64,000 nucleotides of DNA. Origin: Brugia malayi. Taxonomy: Eukaryota > Nematoda > Chromadorea > Rhabditida > Onchocercidae. Shown here one piece after another: positions 42,314-55,594 of the stretch. The first letter of the stretch is position 1, and each line of letters opens with the position of its first letter. The position numbers were made by a program, and so were the translations under genes. The stretch spans positions 4,130,528-4,194,527 of the forward strand of contig NW_025062475.1 in NCBI RefSeq assembly GCF_000002995.4. Reading direction: 5' to 3'. A model generated the notes under the pieces. That model made no database searches. It saw nothing but the letters and a program-made list of their open reading frames with translations, and was not told the origin of the DNA.

Positions 42314-44873
42314 TTATTTTTTGACAATTTGTACTACATCTTCGTGGTGAAGCTTATGGTGAATGCCCACTCGTTGAGGTGAAAACTTCGCGCTAGTACC
42401 CCAAACAATTGCATAACGAAATGATGCAGAAAGATTACGATGTAAGGCATGGCAAGCATGTTCAATTGTTGCTCCACGTCGTAGTATTAAGCCATCGCGT
42501 GGTCCTAAAATATATTTAATTGCAAACTTTTGATCATCCATTGATTGTAAGAAAGAAATTTTAATAATTTATTTAAAAATTTATACATATCAACAAAAGG
42601 CATATATTAAGAGAAGCGAAAGAATATTTTAGCAGAAGATAAAGTTTCTCAGTTCATGACACAACTTGAAAGCACAACCTAAGTCAGGTGCATTTCCAGG
42701 CTTTTTGGTATATATCCTGATAAGTGCCAAATATTCCCAAATTTTTTCGACCATGTAATCCATATTTAGTTTCATTTCGCAACTAATAACAATTGAATGT
42801 TCGAGACGAGCTAACCTGTAAAGCAGAAATGGAAGTTTTCATTAACACAAGTTTCATTCTTAATATTCTACTAGAATATTAAAAAGTTTTCTTTTGTACA
42901 TAGAGAACTGAAATCTGAATACCAACACGGAAACTTCGATTTTGTTCTTCTTCACATATTTTTAATCAACTTTAGATAGAATCAGAAATTGCTTCTAATT
43001 AAAACTCAAATAATAGAAATTTTGTTACCTATCCACTTCCTCCATGCTTATTTGGTCGATCTTGTTATATACATAAAGACATGGAAGATAAACACGATTT
43101 CCTTGTATAACGTCAATCAATTCATCCACTCTGAGAAAATGAACACTACTATTAATTTTTAATTCTTTGCTCAATAAGTATCACCTTTATTAACTTTGGA
43201 AATTTTCATTTTGAGCACTACAATCGTACTTGGTTGAATCTCAGACGCACAGATATTAACTGTGCTTTTTTTTTTTTTTTAAATTATAATAAATTAATAA
43301 CAGTGAAGCAACAGTTAAATGAACAAAGAAAAATAAAGTTATAGTTCAAGTTCTTTGAAGTTATGACTGATCAAAAAGTAAGAGCATAAAAATCCTTGAC
43401 CGAAAATATATGATGTTTATTGAAATTATGATTTTTAATCCTATTCGATACTTGTATTTCTCAACAAAGTGAAATTAAAACTTACGTGCAGTCAGCTCTG
43501 AAAACGACGTCAGCATTGAAAATTTTATACTCGTGTAATACAGTCATTACTAGCTTCTCATTACAATGTGTTAGTGGAACCATATGCGTAAATTTCACTC
43601 CACCAATTTTCTTTTGTTTGAAATAAATTAATGGCGGCTTTTTGTTTAGGCGAATACCCATTGATTCCAGTTCTTTTGAAAGAAGAGCTTTCTGCAGTAT
43701 TGAGAGGATTGAACAAAATATTAGTTTCTCAGCATTTAATTTCGAAAACTTATTTTACTTATATAACTTCCAATACCTTTCTAACGGTAGAAAGATTGCC
43801 AAAAGGAACTTTTGATCGCTAGTCACAAAATAAGGTTAAATATTACAAATTATTATCGCTAATGAGCTGAGTTCTTCTAATAAATAATATTAACATTCCA
43901 AGTGCAGATATCTTCACTATGCACCATAAGATGCTTCTTCATTGTTTGTCATCAGTAACACATTTCTTCTACGAAATATTTTTATAACAGAGATTTATGG
44001 TATTATAGAGTACATCTAACCTGCATTTCACCTTTTGCGGCATCCAGCATCATCAAAATAATATCAGCTGTTCTTGCCACTGCTATAACTTGTCTTCCTC
44101 GACCTATAAGATTAATAGTAGAGCAATTTGCTTAAAATTCTTAGAGTAATCCACTCAAATTCTTTCATCTTATGTCATTTAAATTCGTTCAGTGATAAAT
44201 CCTTATTTAAATTTTTGTTATACAAAAGCAAGAAATTTAAAAAGACAAAAAGAAAAACACCTTACCTTTACCCTGTGCTGCTCCTTCAATAATACCGGGT
44301 AAATCAAGCAACTGTATATTGGCTCCCTCATACTCGATGACACCAGGTATACATGTAAGTGTGGTAAACTCATAAGAAGCTGCAACACTTTCTGTTGTTG
44401 TAAGTGATGACAACAATGTCGATTTACCTACTGAAGGAAAACCAACCTGAAATTAAAACTATGCTTAGAACCACTTACTTTTCTTGATGGTTTCCTGATG
44501 AATCAGAAATCCGAAAGTAGTGCAGGGAAGAATGCTACCCATTATTTTATCCTGATAGACTATAACTTCAATTAAGCCCCCCCCCCCCAAAAAAAAAGAA
44601 AACTTTTAAATTTGTTTGAAACTCATTATCATTTCAAGAGAATCAGAAATCTGTGAGTAATTAATTAACCATTGCAACTCGAGCATCACCACTTTTCATC
44701 ACATCGAAACCATCACCCTTACTGGTACCACCCTTTGTTGTTGGTTCCAATAACTGCTGTCTATACTTTGCTAATTTTGCTTTCAGAAGACCCAAGTGAT
44801 ATTCGGTGGCCTTGTTCTTTTGTGTCCTGCTAATTTCACGCTCAATTTCTTGGATCTTTTCAACAATACCCAT
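42314..44873 (-). CDS. DRG2-type developmentally regulated GTP-binding protein
   Basis: Seven exons (44670-44873, 44266-44446, 44021-44103, 43486-43691, 43029-43130, 42679-42815, 42314-42504) give 367 residues, close to human DRG2 (364). It is a cytosolic translation-associated GTPase that works with a DFRP partner. It starts [14 protein letters not shown], then [18 protein letters not shown] HTH, G1 GFPSVGKS at about residues 70-77, G3 DLPGIIEG, the S5D2L region, G4 [13 protein letters not shown], and a C-terminal TGS domain ending [10 protein letters not shown]. The N-terminus (MGI) and [16 protein letters not shown] mark it as DRG2 rather than DRG1. The acceptor TTCTTTAG lies 11 bp before the ATG, a likely trans-splice site. 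Confidence 0.95.
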
Positions 44874-45802
44874 TTCTAACACCTAAAGAACATTCATACA
44901 CGACATTCATTTATAGTCCTTCCCAAGTTTTCAATCTTGAAAGTAATTTTGATAGAAAACGTACAAAGAAAACCTCTAGCACTATAAAATAGCTTAATTA
45001 TTTAGAAACCCGTTGCACACAAAAACAATACAAAACCCCAAAGAATCTTTTGATTTAAAATTTTTTTTAGCGGTATCCCAGTATTCTCGTCCTTTTCTCT
45101 GTAACCTTTATAAGCAGAAGCATGGCACATTTCTTGGCTAAAACCACAATTCCCGCACCAAACTTATATCAATTTTCACTAACCAAATGAATCGCTATTC
45201 CAGATCATAGCTAAAAGTTCATACTACTAAAACTGTGTAGAATGCCATTTGCATTTCCATCCCATCGGCGAATTTTTGTTTCTCTTATAATGTTGCTGAA
45301 GGACCGCTATAGGAGCAAAAGAACCATGGCAAACAGTTCACTGTCAGAAATGTTTACGTTTTTATTTCGAGATCAAATACGAAACACAATTTCTATATAA
45401 TATTACAGCCATAAGTGATAATATCATTTTTATACAAAGAGATTGCTTCTTTTTTTGCTCTTAACTTAATTTAGAGTGTACGAAAGAAGTTTGTGTATAA
45501 AGTTTAATGAAACTATGCTATAATTTCATATTTCATAATATTGAAATCCGATAACCTAACTGCTAACAACCATGATTAATTACATTCACCTCAAAGACTG
45601 CTCCGTAACTTGAAACACTGGGAAAACAAGCGCAACGGAACTGAACCCACTCATTACACGTCCATATTTACAAGATCCGTAATAAACATACTATAACACG
45701 CGATTCAATTTGTGTTCCGATAATATTAAAGTAAATATACTCTCTGGGCTACAAACAATAATAAGAAAAAAAAAAAACAGCCTCGTCATAAACCTGAAAA
45801 AT
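44874..45802. other. Spacer between RPRD1 and DRG2, same strand
   Basis: No exon was found. The spacing of about 0.9 kb is wide for a classical C. elegans operon. Confidence 0.4.
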
Positions 45803-48348
45803 TTATTCTTCACGCTTCTCGACTTCCACATTGTCTTCGTTTTCGTTCTTTCCGCTTTTGAACAATTCACCTAGGGAAGGAAGCGGAGGTAGAGCGCTGG
45901 AGGGTAAATCAGCTAAGTCAGGCAAAGAATCAAAGTGCTCTTTTACCTGAAAATATTTTCAGCAATTTATTAGGCACGAAAAGGTTTGGTTTTTTCACAC
46001 CATTTTTGGTGTCTGCAAGAACACGATGAATGATTATTATAGTAAAAAGTAAAAATTTTGAAGTGCTCTTCTGGAAGCCAATATCGTAGAAGTTGAGCTG
46101 TGTTTATTGCAAATTACTATATTAAGATTTTATCATCAAATTGTTGCATTAATTCATTTGTTAGGATCAAAATATTCTCTACTTAATCAAGAAATAATAA
46201 AAACAAACTGATGTCTTTTCCTGTTCTAATTTTTCGACTTTTTCCCGTACAGAGCGTAGCATTTCATCGTTTCTTACTGCACTGGCTTTTAAGAAACCAA
46301 AATATTCCGGCAGTAGCTGTTGCAAAAACCGCCTATCCTCCATTTCTGCCGCGAGCCTACGATAAACAATACAAAAGTTAGTTGCTTATAAAATTACTGC
46401 CTGATATTGAATATTCTGAAAAAAAAATCACCTTTTACAATATTCCTTCACCACAGGCTCAGCTTCCTTGATCTTCTTCAATAATTCCATCGCTTGGGAC
46501 TCATTTCTGATAGGTTTTAAAAGAGCAGGATTTGCTATCGTCTCCGGAAATGAAGCTATCAGTTGACTAAAACAAATTTTAAATCTATAAATGAAAATGT
46601 TCCTACCCGAAACTACACACAGCAAATCTGAACAAGTAAACCTGAACCATTTTAGACATCTGGCCACACGAAAAAAATACAACACGAAAGTCTTAAGCAA
46701 CGTGAAAAAAAAAAAAACTGCAAAAAACCAGTATTTGAAAAAAAAAAAAAAAAAACTGTGTTTACTACAAGAAGTCAGAAAAAAAACTTCAATTTTTAAC
46801 ACATAAATGAATCATTAGAAAAGTTTATAAATGCAGGATTAATTCCTACCGTGTTTCGGCGTCAGCAGATGGTGGGTCTTCCAATTTCTTCAACAACGAT
46901 ATTACATCTTCTGTCACTCGAGTCATGACTTTGATGTCAAAATTCTCACTATCCATTTTGCTCTGCAAGAACAGATATCTAACAAAGAGATCTAACAAGT
47001 TCTCAAACTCACTCAAGATAAATATAAAGAAAGATTCTCAAACGCAAAACTAACAATGAAATGCCATAGATTTAAAAAAAGTAAGCTAACCTTTTTCGGT
47101 TCCGGAGAATCTGCATCAACGGTAGGAGTTGATAAATGCGGTGAATCTACTGTCTTCGCAACAATTGGGGGTGTGGTCGGTGTCTGACGTGACTTTTGAA
47201 TGTTTTCAGTACTTAGAATTGTTCCACCTAATTCGATGTTGAACTCAACAAGTCTTATTCCAGTCAACGATGATGTAACGGCATTCATTAATCGATCTAC
47301 CTTTACATCCGAATATATTTGGCGCTCACGAAAAACTCGCAAAATTTTTTTCATTGCTACTACCGCATCAGCATCTGCATGAAGGCTCACATGTCTGCAA
47401 TGCAAATTTATCAGGTGAAAAAATTTTTTTGACTTCACTACGCATAAATAAAACACAAGAAATAAAACGTAACCCAATGAAATATTATTTCATTATCTTA
47501 TTTATCTAGTCAACACACCGAAATGCAATACAGAAAATGTAAAGACCTAACCCTTGCAAGTTCAATTATTGTAACTCAATCATAGCGATTCAAAAGCAAT
47601 TAAAGGCTCGAAACCTATAAGGAACATACCTAAAGGCTGGTTCTAAATTTTCATAAAACATTCCCATGAAATGTGGGCAATGCTTTCGACTGTTTTGTAT
47701 AACATCGTTGGCAAGATAGAGCAGATTGATTAAACGAACCGGTTTCGTTTCCTTCTTGATTTCCTGAACATGATCATAGAGAATGCTTTTAACCAAGAGC
47801 ATTCCTTCTGCATAAAGCTGCATCAGTTGTTTCCATCGTTTAATGGAGAATAAATGCAGCTTGAAGTTCTAATCCCCTTATTCCATCTTCACATTCCAAA
47901 GTTCACGTCCTAGTATACTGAAGAATTTCTTTTCGTTCCCACAACAATCAGTAAGACAATTTGCAAATACGGAGATGTGAAAGAATGTGTAACCCATGAA
48001 ACAAAAGCAATGGTATGCCCCAAAATCATAAAAAGTATACACTAGAATTCGGAACTTATAATCTCAAATTAAATTCACCGCAGAGCATGTCCTCAAGAAA
48101 GAAAGTGAGTGACTCGAAAAATAGTTGATAAAAGTGTGATCACTTCACAGGGCGAATCAACCAATCAGCGTTAAATGTATCCGTCGTCAACAACTGATAA
48201 CAATTACCTGAAGCCAAACTTTAACAATCGTCTCCGCATGACTCTTCTGATGATGCAGCAACCACATGGACATCATCTGTACCGACTGCTGCGTCGTATT
48301 CAACGTCTGCAACCGTCTTGACATTGCTGCTTCAGAGAATCCAGCCAT
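45803..48348 (-). CDS. RPRD1-type CID protein of RNA polymerase II regulation
   Basis: Seven exons (48208-48348, 47630-47763, 47091-47394, 46850-46962, 46432-46566, 46209-46356, 45803-45946) give 372 residues. The N-terminal CID domain binds the phosphorylated Pol II C-terminal tail: MAGFSEAAMSRRLQ, TQQSVQMMSMWLLHHQKSHA, VWLQ|EIKKETKP, LLYLANDVIQNSRK. After a Pro/Thr-rich linker (TPTTPPIV) comes the RPRD coiled-coil (LAAEMEDRR, EKVEKLEQEK) and the conserved end DSLPDLADLPSSALPPLP and LGELF. The acceptor at 47764 gives an exact family fit; an upstream open frame would add about 30 residues inside the CID and was rejected. It is nearest to RPRD1A/B, and to the nematode CIDS proteins. Confidence 0.92.
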
Positions 48349-48751
48349 AAAGAAGAGTTACCTAGAAACTCAGCAGCTTAACAACACCTCCAACAAAACA
48401 CATCTACGAATTCTAGTAGTATAGATTATATAATAACATTATAATGGCAGAATAATCTAGCATAATCATATGTTCTAAATTCTCCTTAACTACTCATAAT
48501 AACAAAATATCATACACATCTACTGTATTCTCTCAAAAACCCTACCTTATATAGTTATCTTCTACCTTTTCAATTATTTCTCTAATTATGCCAATTAGCT
48601 TTATTCATATATCAAATATATCCACTATTCTATCATTTTGCAAGTAATCCAAAAATCCTTCCAGCCTTTATTTCTCTTCAGTCCCTCTCATACCATCAAA
48701 TTATCACTCATCCATCACCCTTAACTCAAGCCCCGCTCTCCCGTCACACCT

Positions 48752-48804
48752 CAAAACTCTCATAACCCTCCCCACAACACCCCAAAACCCTCATAACCCT
48801 CCCC
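48752..48804. repeat. C-rich tandem duplication upstream of RPRD1
   Basis: Two 22-bp copies of CAAAACYCTCATAACCCTCCCC start at 48752 and 48783, period 31 bp, within a C-rich patch (about 48690-48830) that stands out in the AT-rich background. It is about 400 bp upstream of the RPRD1 start codon. Confidence 0.75.
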
Positions 48805-49348
48805 CACGGTTTACATTTTATAAAATCTGCCTTATCCCGTTTTTAACGACCAGAGGACGATGTGACACTGTTTTGTCTCTATTGATAAACAGTAGTGTGC
48901 AATTTCCTGTTTATTCGTTGAGGTAAAAAAGAAAATTCAGTTAAGGATATAAGGAAGAGCTGCTTAACATAAAAGGGTTATTGTTATCAGCACTATCTAT
49001 TTGAGATGAAATTGGAATGCAAATATAATCTTTATAAGTTGGAATAATGTACAACAATTCATTTCTATAATTCTTCATAAAAACGTACGGTTTTGTCCGG
49101 ACAAAATCCGGTAATGCTCATCTTGTCACTTTGGCCAGCATTGTACATTCAGGTAGTATTTTAGTATTAGTTAACAATCAGTACTTATTCAGCTGGTTCA
49201 AATTGTCATTTTTTTTCCATGAAACTTGAATTGAATATTTCACTTCATTAATGATTAGTATTATTAAACGATAATAAATCATCTAAAATAAACAGTTTAG
49301 CTTTAAAAAAGACTATACTAGAAAAAAATTCAGTAAAAAAAGTATAGT

Positions 49349-49696
49349 TTAGTAAAAATAAAAATAAGCGGTAACAGTGTAGTTTTTAAAATTAAATACA
49401 AAAATAGTTTGGCAATTAACAGTACGAGTTAAGGCTTCTTCTAGTGAAGTTTTTAATTTCATTACTGAGATATCAGATAGAAATTTAGTATTATTACAGA
49501 TTTGTTTTATAAATATACTGTATTTAACTATCGGTACATTATTGCTATTCACATATGGCTCAGCAAATTGTTTAAAAGCGAAGAAACTTTCAGTTACAAA
49601 AGATGGTACTTTTTGTTGTATTTCTTTATAATATTTGATAATTTTTCTCAATAAATCGAGAAAATGAACACTATTAGGGATCAAAAAATTAAACAT
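49349..49696 (-). CDS. Possible intronless small protein or retained exon, unidentified
   Basis: An uninterrupted minus-strand frame of 115 codons in very AT-rich sequence reads FLDLLRKIIKYYKEIQ, VPSFVTESFFAFKQFAEPYV, IFIKQICNNTKFLSDISVMK and SLEEALTRTVNC. The residue mix looks like a helical protein rather than a chance frame. No signal peptide or known motif is visible, and no spliced partner was found. It overlaps the upstream region of the plus-strand gene at 49781. It could be a small gene, an internal exon or a fossil. Confidence 0.35.
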   Translation of the reverse strand: MFNFLIPNSVHFLDLLRKIIKYYKEIQQKVPSFVTESFFAFKQFAEPYVNSNNVPIVKYSIFIKQICNNTKFLSDISVMKLKTSLEEALTRTVNCQTIFVFNFKNYTVTAYFYFY

Positions 49697-49780
49697 AAAT
49701 GAATTTATAAAAAGTTGTATTTACTGTTAAGATGAGAAATTCTGACATGCTATTTATATGATTAATTAATACAAATTTAG

Positions 49781-51093
49781 CATCATCTAATCAACCAAAG
49801 AAAGCAGTTGTTGAACATTCTATACGTTTAAGTTATCACAACGATTTACCAAAAAGTGAAGGAAGCGATGAAACAACACCCAAAATTGTTAGCAAACATC
49901 ATCCTGGAACTCTATTTATCAGTCCTGATCAGACACAATCGGGGTAAGTGCAAATTTTCAATAGTGTGAAAGATGTAATTATTAATAGTTTTGTTATTTC
50001 CTAGAAATCGGTAATTAAGAATAAGTATTTACCTAGTATACTATTATGAGACTTAATGATAATTAAGTATAAAAATAAGTTAAGCTGCTCGTCTAAATGT
50101 TTAAAAAAAAAAGGAAATGGTCCAGAAATCCAATTTTGATACATTATTATTATTATTATTTTGATCAGTTTTCCGTAAATTTTTGAGAAAATCTGCTATT
50201 TTACAACAAATTGGTTAACAGTGATATTTTGGTGATTGAATCAGTTATACATTTTATGTTTAAGTAAGTAATACGCTTTCAGAGTAATTGGCTCAAAGAA
50301 TTTACTTCCATCCAAATATACGTCAAAATTATGTCGTGAAGCAGAAAAAGTTATCAGAAAATCTTTGGTAAATATTTCATTTAATTCTTTAAATTTCATA
50401 AAAACTATTTCATAGATCATTTAAATAAATGAATTTTAATTTTTTCCAGAAACTTTCAAATCTTTTAGAAATACTCAGTTTTTATTTTTTGATTGTTTCT
50501 CTATTTCATTGTTTCTTTCATTAGATGAAAAACGATAAATTCAAAAATTTTTGACATTTCATTTCATATTTCGGTTTGCTATTGTGTAATTTTTCAAAGT
50601 ACTTTAATTATTAATACTTTATTTATTTTGCATTTATTTTTTTTTTTTCTGATATTTATTTAACTGATCTAGGTATCTATTTAGAAAAATGCTCACAAAA
50701 AACTAAAATACAAATGATATAAATGAATATGTTTTTTTTTTTTTTATTAAGATTGTTGGAAGTGAGAAATTGACAGAGGATAAAACGCAAGTGTCAGTAC
50801 CATCGATGGATTTTACACAAATGACAGCAGAATCAGAAGAAAATGATAAGCAATCATCAAAAACATTAACAGAATCAACAATGAAAGAAAGCAAAAATAT
50901 ATTGAAACATGATAAAGCATCAGATGAAGCACTTACACAAAATGTTTCATTAAGTCAAACATTAGATGTTAAACAGGTAAAGGTGCAGCAACCTTCGGAA
51001 GGAGAGGAATCAGGAAGTAATGGACAAAGTGCTGCTGCTATTTCTACAACCGATGATCGTAAACAAGATAGTATCACAGTCGATACAAGTTGA
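49781..51093 (+). CDS. Unidentified hydrophilic Ser/Thr/Glu-rich protein, 5' end not found
   Basis: Three exons (49781-49943, 50283-50367, 50752-51093) join in correct phase and end at a TGA. No ATG lies in frame in the first exon, so at least one upstream exon is missing. The N-terminal half is more conserved-looking: KKAVVEHSIRLSYHNDLP, KHHPGTLFISPDQTQSG, then VIGSKNLLPSKYTSKLC. The C-terminal 110 residues are low complexity (TESEENDKQSSKTLTES, DEALTQNVSLSQTL, SGSNGQSAAA) with no membrane span, as in intrinsically disordered tails. I do not recognise the family. Confidence 0.6.
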
Positions 51094-51711
51094 TAACAAA
51101 ACAAAAAAAAAGAAAATCAGAATGACGATGATCGACAACAATTGAGATTTTCTGAAAAGAAAAAATAAATAAATAAACGTTACGTCAAAAAAAAAAGTCA
51201 ATACTGTGTTATTGTGATATTTATTCTCTGTCCATTTGCAGATAGCATTTTGCTTTAAATAAACTTGTTACTTCTAAATGATATCGCTGATAATATGAAA
51301 TATATTTGAAATAAGTAATAAATTTAGCCATTATGATAGTGTGATATCGTGATATTACAATTCTCTTGCTATGTTAATCATTTTAAATAAAACTTATCAT
51401 TTGGACTATAGCTAATGAAGGGCTAATTGTTGTATCAGTGATGTATTGACAAGATTGAAATACGTATTGTTTTTTCTTTTTTCAGATGACATTATTCAAG
51501 AAATCAAAATATATCATTATGAGGGGATCATTATTAATTGATAATAGTGTGATAGATGTGAAATCTTTGCTTATCACTAAGCTTGTCACTGGGAAACATT
51601 TCAATTGATGATAATAAATGTCATCAATTGAAATCTGAGGTAGAATTGTTGTCATACAATTAATCATTATTAATAACAATAATTACTCTCGGTAATTATT
51701 TTAAAAATATG
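51094..51711. other. Convergent spacer
   Basis: It lies between two convergent 3' ends. It carries several ATCA/TGAT-rich short palindromes but nothing coding. Confidence 0.4.
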
Positions 51712-52227
51712 TTATAAAATAATAAATGCTATCCATGCTAAGGCAACAATAATGACCAATGCCACTTGTCCAAAATACACAAATCGAACTAATTTTTCTC
51801 GATCTTGTTCGTGAATTTGTCTAATATTCTTCGATCGATCACAGTAATTATTTGCAAAATGTTCACAATTGTTATTATCAGTTGTACTACTAGATATTGC
51901 CATTGATGATGATAATGATGTGATTGATAATGATGTGGTAGGTTGCTCAGTTATTCGTTGTTGTCTAGAAATAAAACTAAAATTATTACTTTATTATATT
52001 ATTAGTATTTGAAATTAAAAAGAGAAATAAATGCTCAAAATATAATAATGGAAATGGAAAGCAATGAAAGCACAAATAAATTAGAAAATAAAAATTAAAG
52101 TAATAATTTACTGATTTCTGATGCAACCAACATCTATGCTTTCCCATCGAGCTAAGGAAGTTTGTTGTTGTTGTTGTTGTTGTTGATTGTATTGAAATGA
52201 AGAAGCATTTATGCTTGCTAACTCCAT
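51712..52227 (-). CDS. Small polyQ tail-anchored membrane protein, unidentified
   Basis: Two exons (52112-52227 and 51712-51964) join in phase 2 to give 122 residues. It begins MELASINASSFQYN followed by seven glutamines, then TSLARWESIDVGC, a Ser/Thr-rich linker (TTSLSITSLSSS), an Asn/Asp patch, the charged helix RQIHEQDREKLVRFVYFG and a final hydrophobic span VALVIIVALAWIAFIIL directly before the stop. This is the layout of a C-tail-anchored protein with a cytosolic N-terminus. The Gln run is encoded by CAA codons and read as a TTG repeat on the plus strand. No family is recognised. Confidence 0.7.
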
Positions 52228-55200
52228 GCTAAGTCATTCTATATGTCGCTATTGTATACCTGTAATTAGCTCTAATTAATAATTTATATTAAATACAAAT
52301 TCATAAACTAAGTATATACGTTAAATGCATAATTAATACAAAAAGCTTTTTAAATGTATTACTAAAATTAGCAGAGTAACTGATATAAATACAAAGCATT
52401 TCAAAAATTAATTCAAGCATTTGAATGAATAAAACATTATTGAAAGAAGAACTGTTCAAAACATTTGACAAAATGGCTCATTAAAATTTTTCTTCCACCC
52501 ATTAAAAAAATAAATTAATTAAACTTCATTCTTAAAATTAAAATAGATCTTTTAGTCAATAGTTTTCTTTTTTCTTTTCACCCAAAATATTAAGCAATCA
52601 ATGTTCATCAAATCATCCAAAAAACTCTAAGTGAAATCTCAAATATATTTTTGAGAAAATATTTCATACATTTTCATATTCGCACAATAATCGATGCAAA
52701 CAAGTTATGAAAGTCGAAACAAAAATCATAAATTTAATCATAAATAACATCATGTTGATTTGTCATTGCTGGCGCTACTGACCGGTTTGTCATCGTATTT
52801 ATATACTTAAGTATTTTATTATGACTTTAAAAATTGATCATAATTTTGAGCAAATAAATTCACCAAATTAACCCATAAATATAGAAACTTTGAAGAAGAA
52901 GGATTTTTGAAAACAAGCGCAATTAAACTACTAACAAACATCATTGAAAATATTTTATACAAAGGACAGAATTAATTAGAAAGTATTTTATACAAAGAGC
53001 AGAACTTAATTTATTTATTTCCTTGTGATGTAAACAGTTAAATAGTGCTAAAGCGTAAATATATTTTTAGTTCAAAATAAAATAATTAGTATTAGAAATA
53101 ATAGCAATAATAGTTTGTAGATTAAAGTTAATGCGCAAATGTTACCAAAGATTTTTTGTTGGTAAAATTAATGCTAAATTTATAATTATTAATAAAATTT
53201 TCATTTGCTATAATATACTTGAATGTTTGAATAATCTTTCAAATAAATGCCGAATAGTTGAAATATTTGATTATTACTAAAGTGAATTTCTGATGTGAAA
53301 CTAAAGCAATCTTTGAATTACAATTTATAGATTATCGATTAAAGTAAGAATAACAAGTTGGATAGAAAAAATTTACTGAATTGAATAAAACATAAAAATA
53401 TTTAAAAAATAAGTAGTTGTAATATATTTTGTAAATATTTATTTTGATAAAAAAATTTTTGCGAAAAAAATTCTTTGTTTTGATATATTACAATCGAATT
53501 TCATATAATTGATAATAATAATAAACAGGTAAAATTAATAAAAATGGATTATATAATAATTTAATCCAAAGGAAAGGATAAAAAATAAATTTGAAAATGA
53601 ATAGAAAATGATTATAATAAGAAAATTAAGTGCACATTAACTTAAGGGATTTCTATAATAATTTTTATTTTTCATACCGTTGAAAAATTTACCTTTTTAT
53701 AAGTTAAATTTATTTCCATAATTAATAGATGAATATAAATCGAATAAATTTTTAAAATTTTATTTCTTACTCTTCTGATAGAATAATAATTCATTATTTA
53801 TTATTTACTTCTTTAAATTTGGGATGCACAAATGATTTTAAACTTTAAAAAACAAAATAATAAACCCTTTTTTTTCATTAATTACGATAAAAACGATTAA
53901 AAAATTGTAAAATGTTTTGAAAAATTATATTATATCATAGAAATATGAGAAATGATTTGGTCCAAAGTAAATATCACAATGCGATTTATTTTTTTCATTA
54001 CTTACTTTTCATTGAAAACAGCATTTGACAGTTGTTTAAACTGTCAATCAATTTATCAAATTTATCGCAAAAGTATGCTGCTGTTCGTTATCTCATTGAA
54101 CTATTACTTAAGAATTTCTTTTATGCTTTACTCAAATTTTTTTTTTTTTAATTAATATTTTTCTAATTGGAAATTTAATAATATAAAAGCAAGAAGATAA
54201 TATCAAATCATAATGGTCAAGTTTAGAAATCAAAAAAAAAAAAAAAATAGGAGGTGAAATTAAAATGAAAGATATTGTATGGATGATTTTAATAATTGCA
54301 ATTTAAATATTTAATAATTATATGCATATGAAATTATATTACAAAGTTCGATCAAAATGTAAAAAATAATTGTTCAAAAAAAAAAAAATTGAACAAAACA
54401 TACATTTTTAAATTATCTAAGTGACTGATTGTTTTTATTTTTCATAAAGACTTGAATATGTTTTTTTTTCTTTCTTTTTCTAAATTTATTTTCAGTTGAA
54501 TATTTTTCTTAATTAGCTATTGCATTAATTAGAGTAAATGAGAAATCAGTAAATGAAGTGCAAATTGTTATCTGTGAAAATTTCGAATTGAAAAGAAAAT
54601 GACTAATAATAATTGATTATACGATAATGAATTTGTGCATTTAAAATTTTTTAAATATTGTATTATCTATAATGGAAAATGTTATGCACTTTATGTGATT
54701 AGTTTTTCTTTTTTTCAAAATTAAAACTGAATTTTTCTTTTTTCTTTTTTTTTTTCTTGCATAAAATTTCACAAATATCATTGATGGAAAATAATTTGTG
54801 ATCGATGAAATGTAAGGGATGAATGGTTGCGAGGCAACGAACTAATTTAAAATGCAGAATGAAATGAAGGAGTAATAATTAAATTTAATATAAATCTAAC
54901 ATTAAAATAGAAATGAAAGAAATCTACATTAATTCAAATTATTAAAAATGAACGACAAATGAAAAAAGAGATAAAAAGAAAAATGTTTCATCTCATTTTT
55001 TTTTTTTTTGCCTAATTTAAATTATATAAAATGGAAATTGAAAATTTTAGCATACATATAGTGAAGTGATAAAGGTCAACTGATAATGATAAATATGGGA
55101 TAAAAGATAAACTATAATTTAAATCAGCTCAAAAGAAAATTGCTTATTATCAACTGATGTGAAAAAGTTTTAAACTTACTTTAATATAATAATAGCAATT

Positions 55201-55502
55201 GACGGAAGTGTCATTTGGTAATTTCATCGTATTTATTATATTACTTTCGTAATGGAAAAATTGTATATTAAAAAAAAAAAAAAAAACAAGAAGTATTATT
55301 GCAACTAAAAAAATAATTTTTTTTTTAAAAAAAATTTTATTTAAGTATTAAATTTTCAAAATTGGTTTTTAGATAATGCAACCAATTTTTGCAAAATGAA
55401 TGAATGAATAAATCTCAATAAATTATCACTTTCTAGCATTTTTTTAAATTACAATTAATTAATGAAAAAGAAATGATGCATGAAGGAATGCATAATTTCA
55501 TT

Positions 55503-55531
55503 GTTATTATTACTATTATTATTATTATTAC

Positions 55532-55594
<63 letters not shown>
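55503..55594. repeat. (TTA)n microsatellite, about 90 bp
   Basis: A run of TTA units with two early ACT interruptions. It is the same motif as the longer array at 30163-30473. Confidence 0.95.

Noticed and set aside
44579..44599. C10 run followed by A9
   Set aside because: A simple homopolymer within a DRG2 intron; no function can be argued.
47767..47861. Upstream extension of RPRD1 exon 2
   Set aside because: The open frame continues upstream, but using it would insert about 30 residues into the CID helix bundle; the TGTTCAG acceptor at 47764 gives an exact family match.
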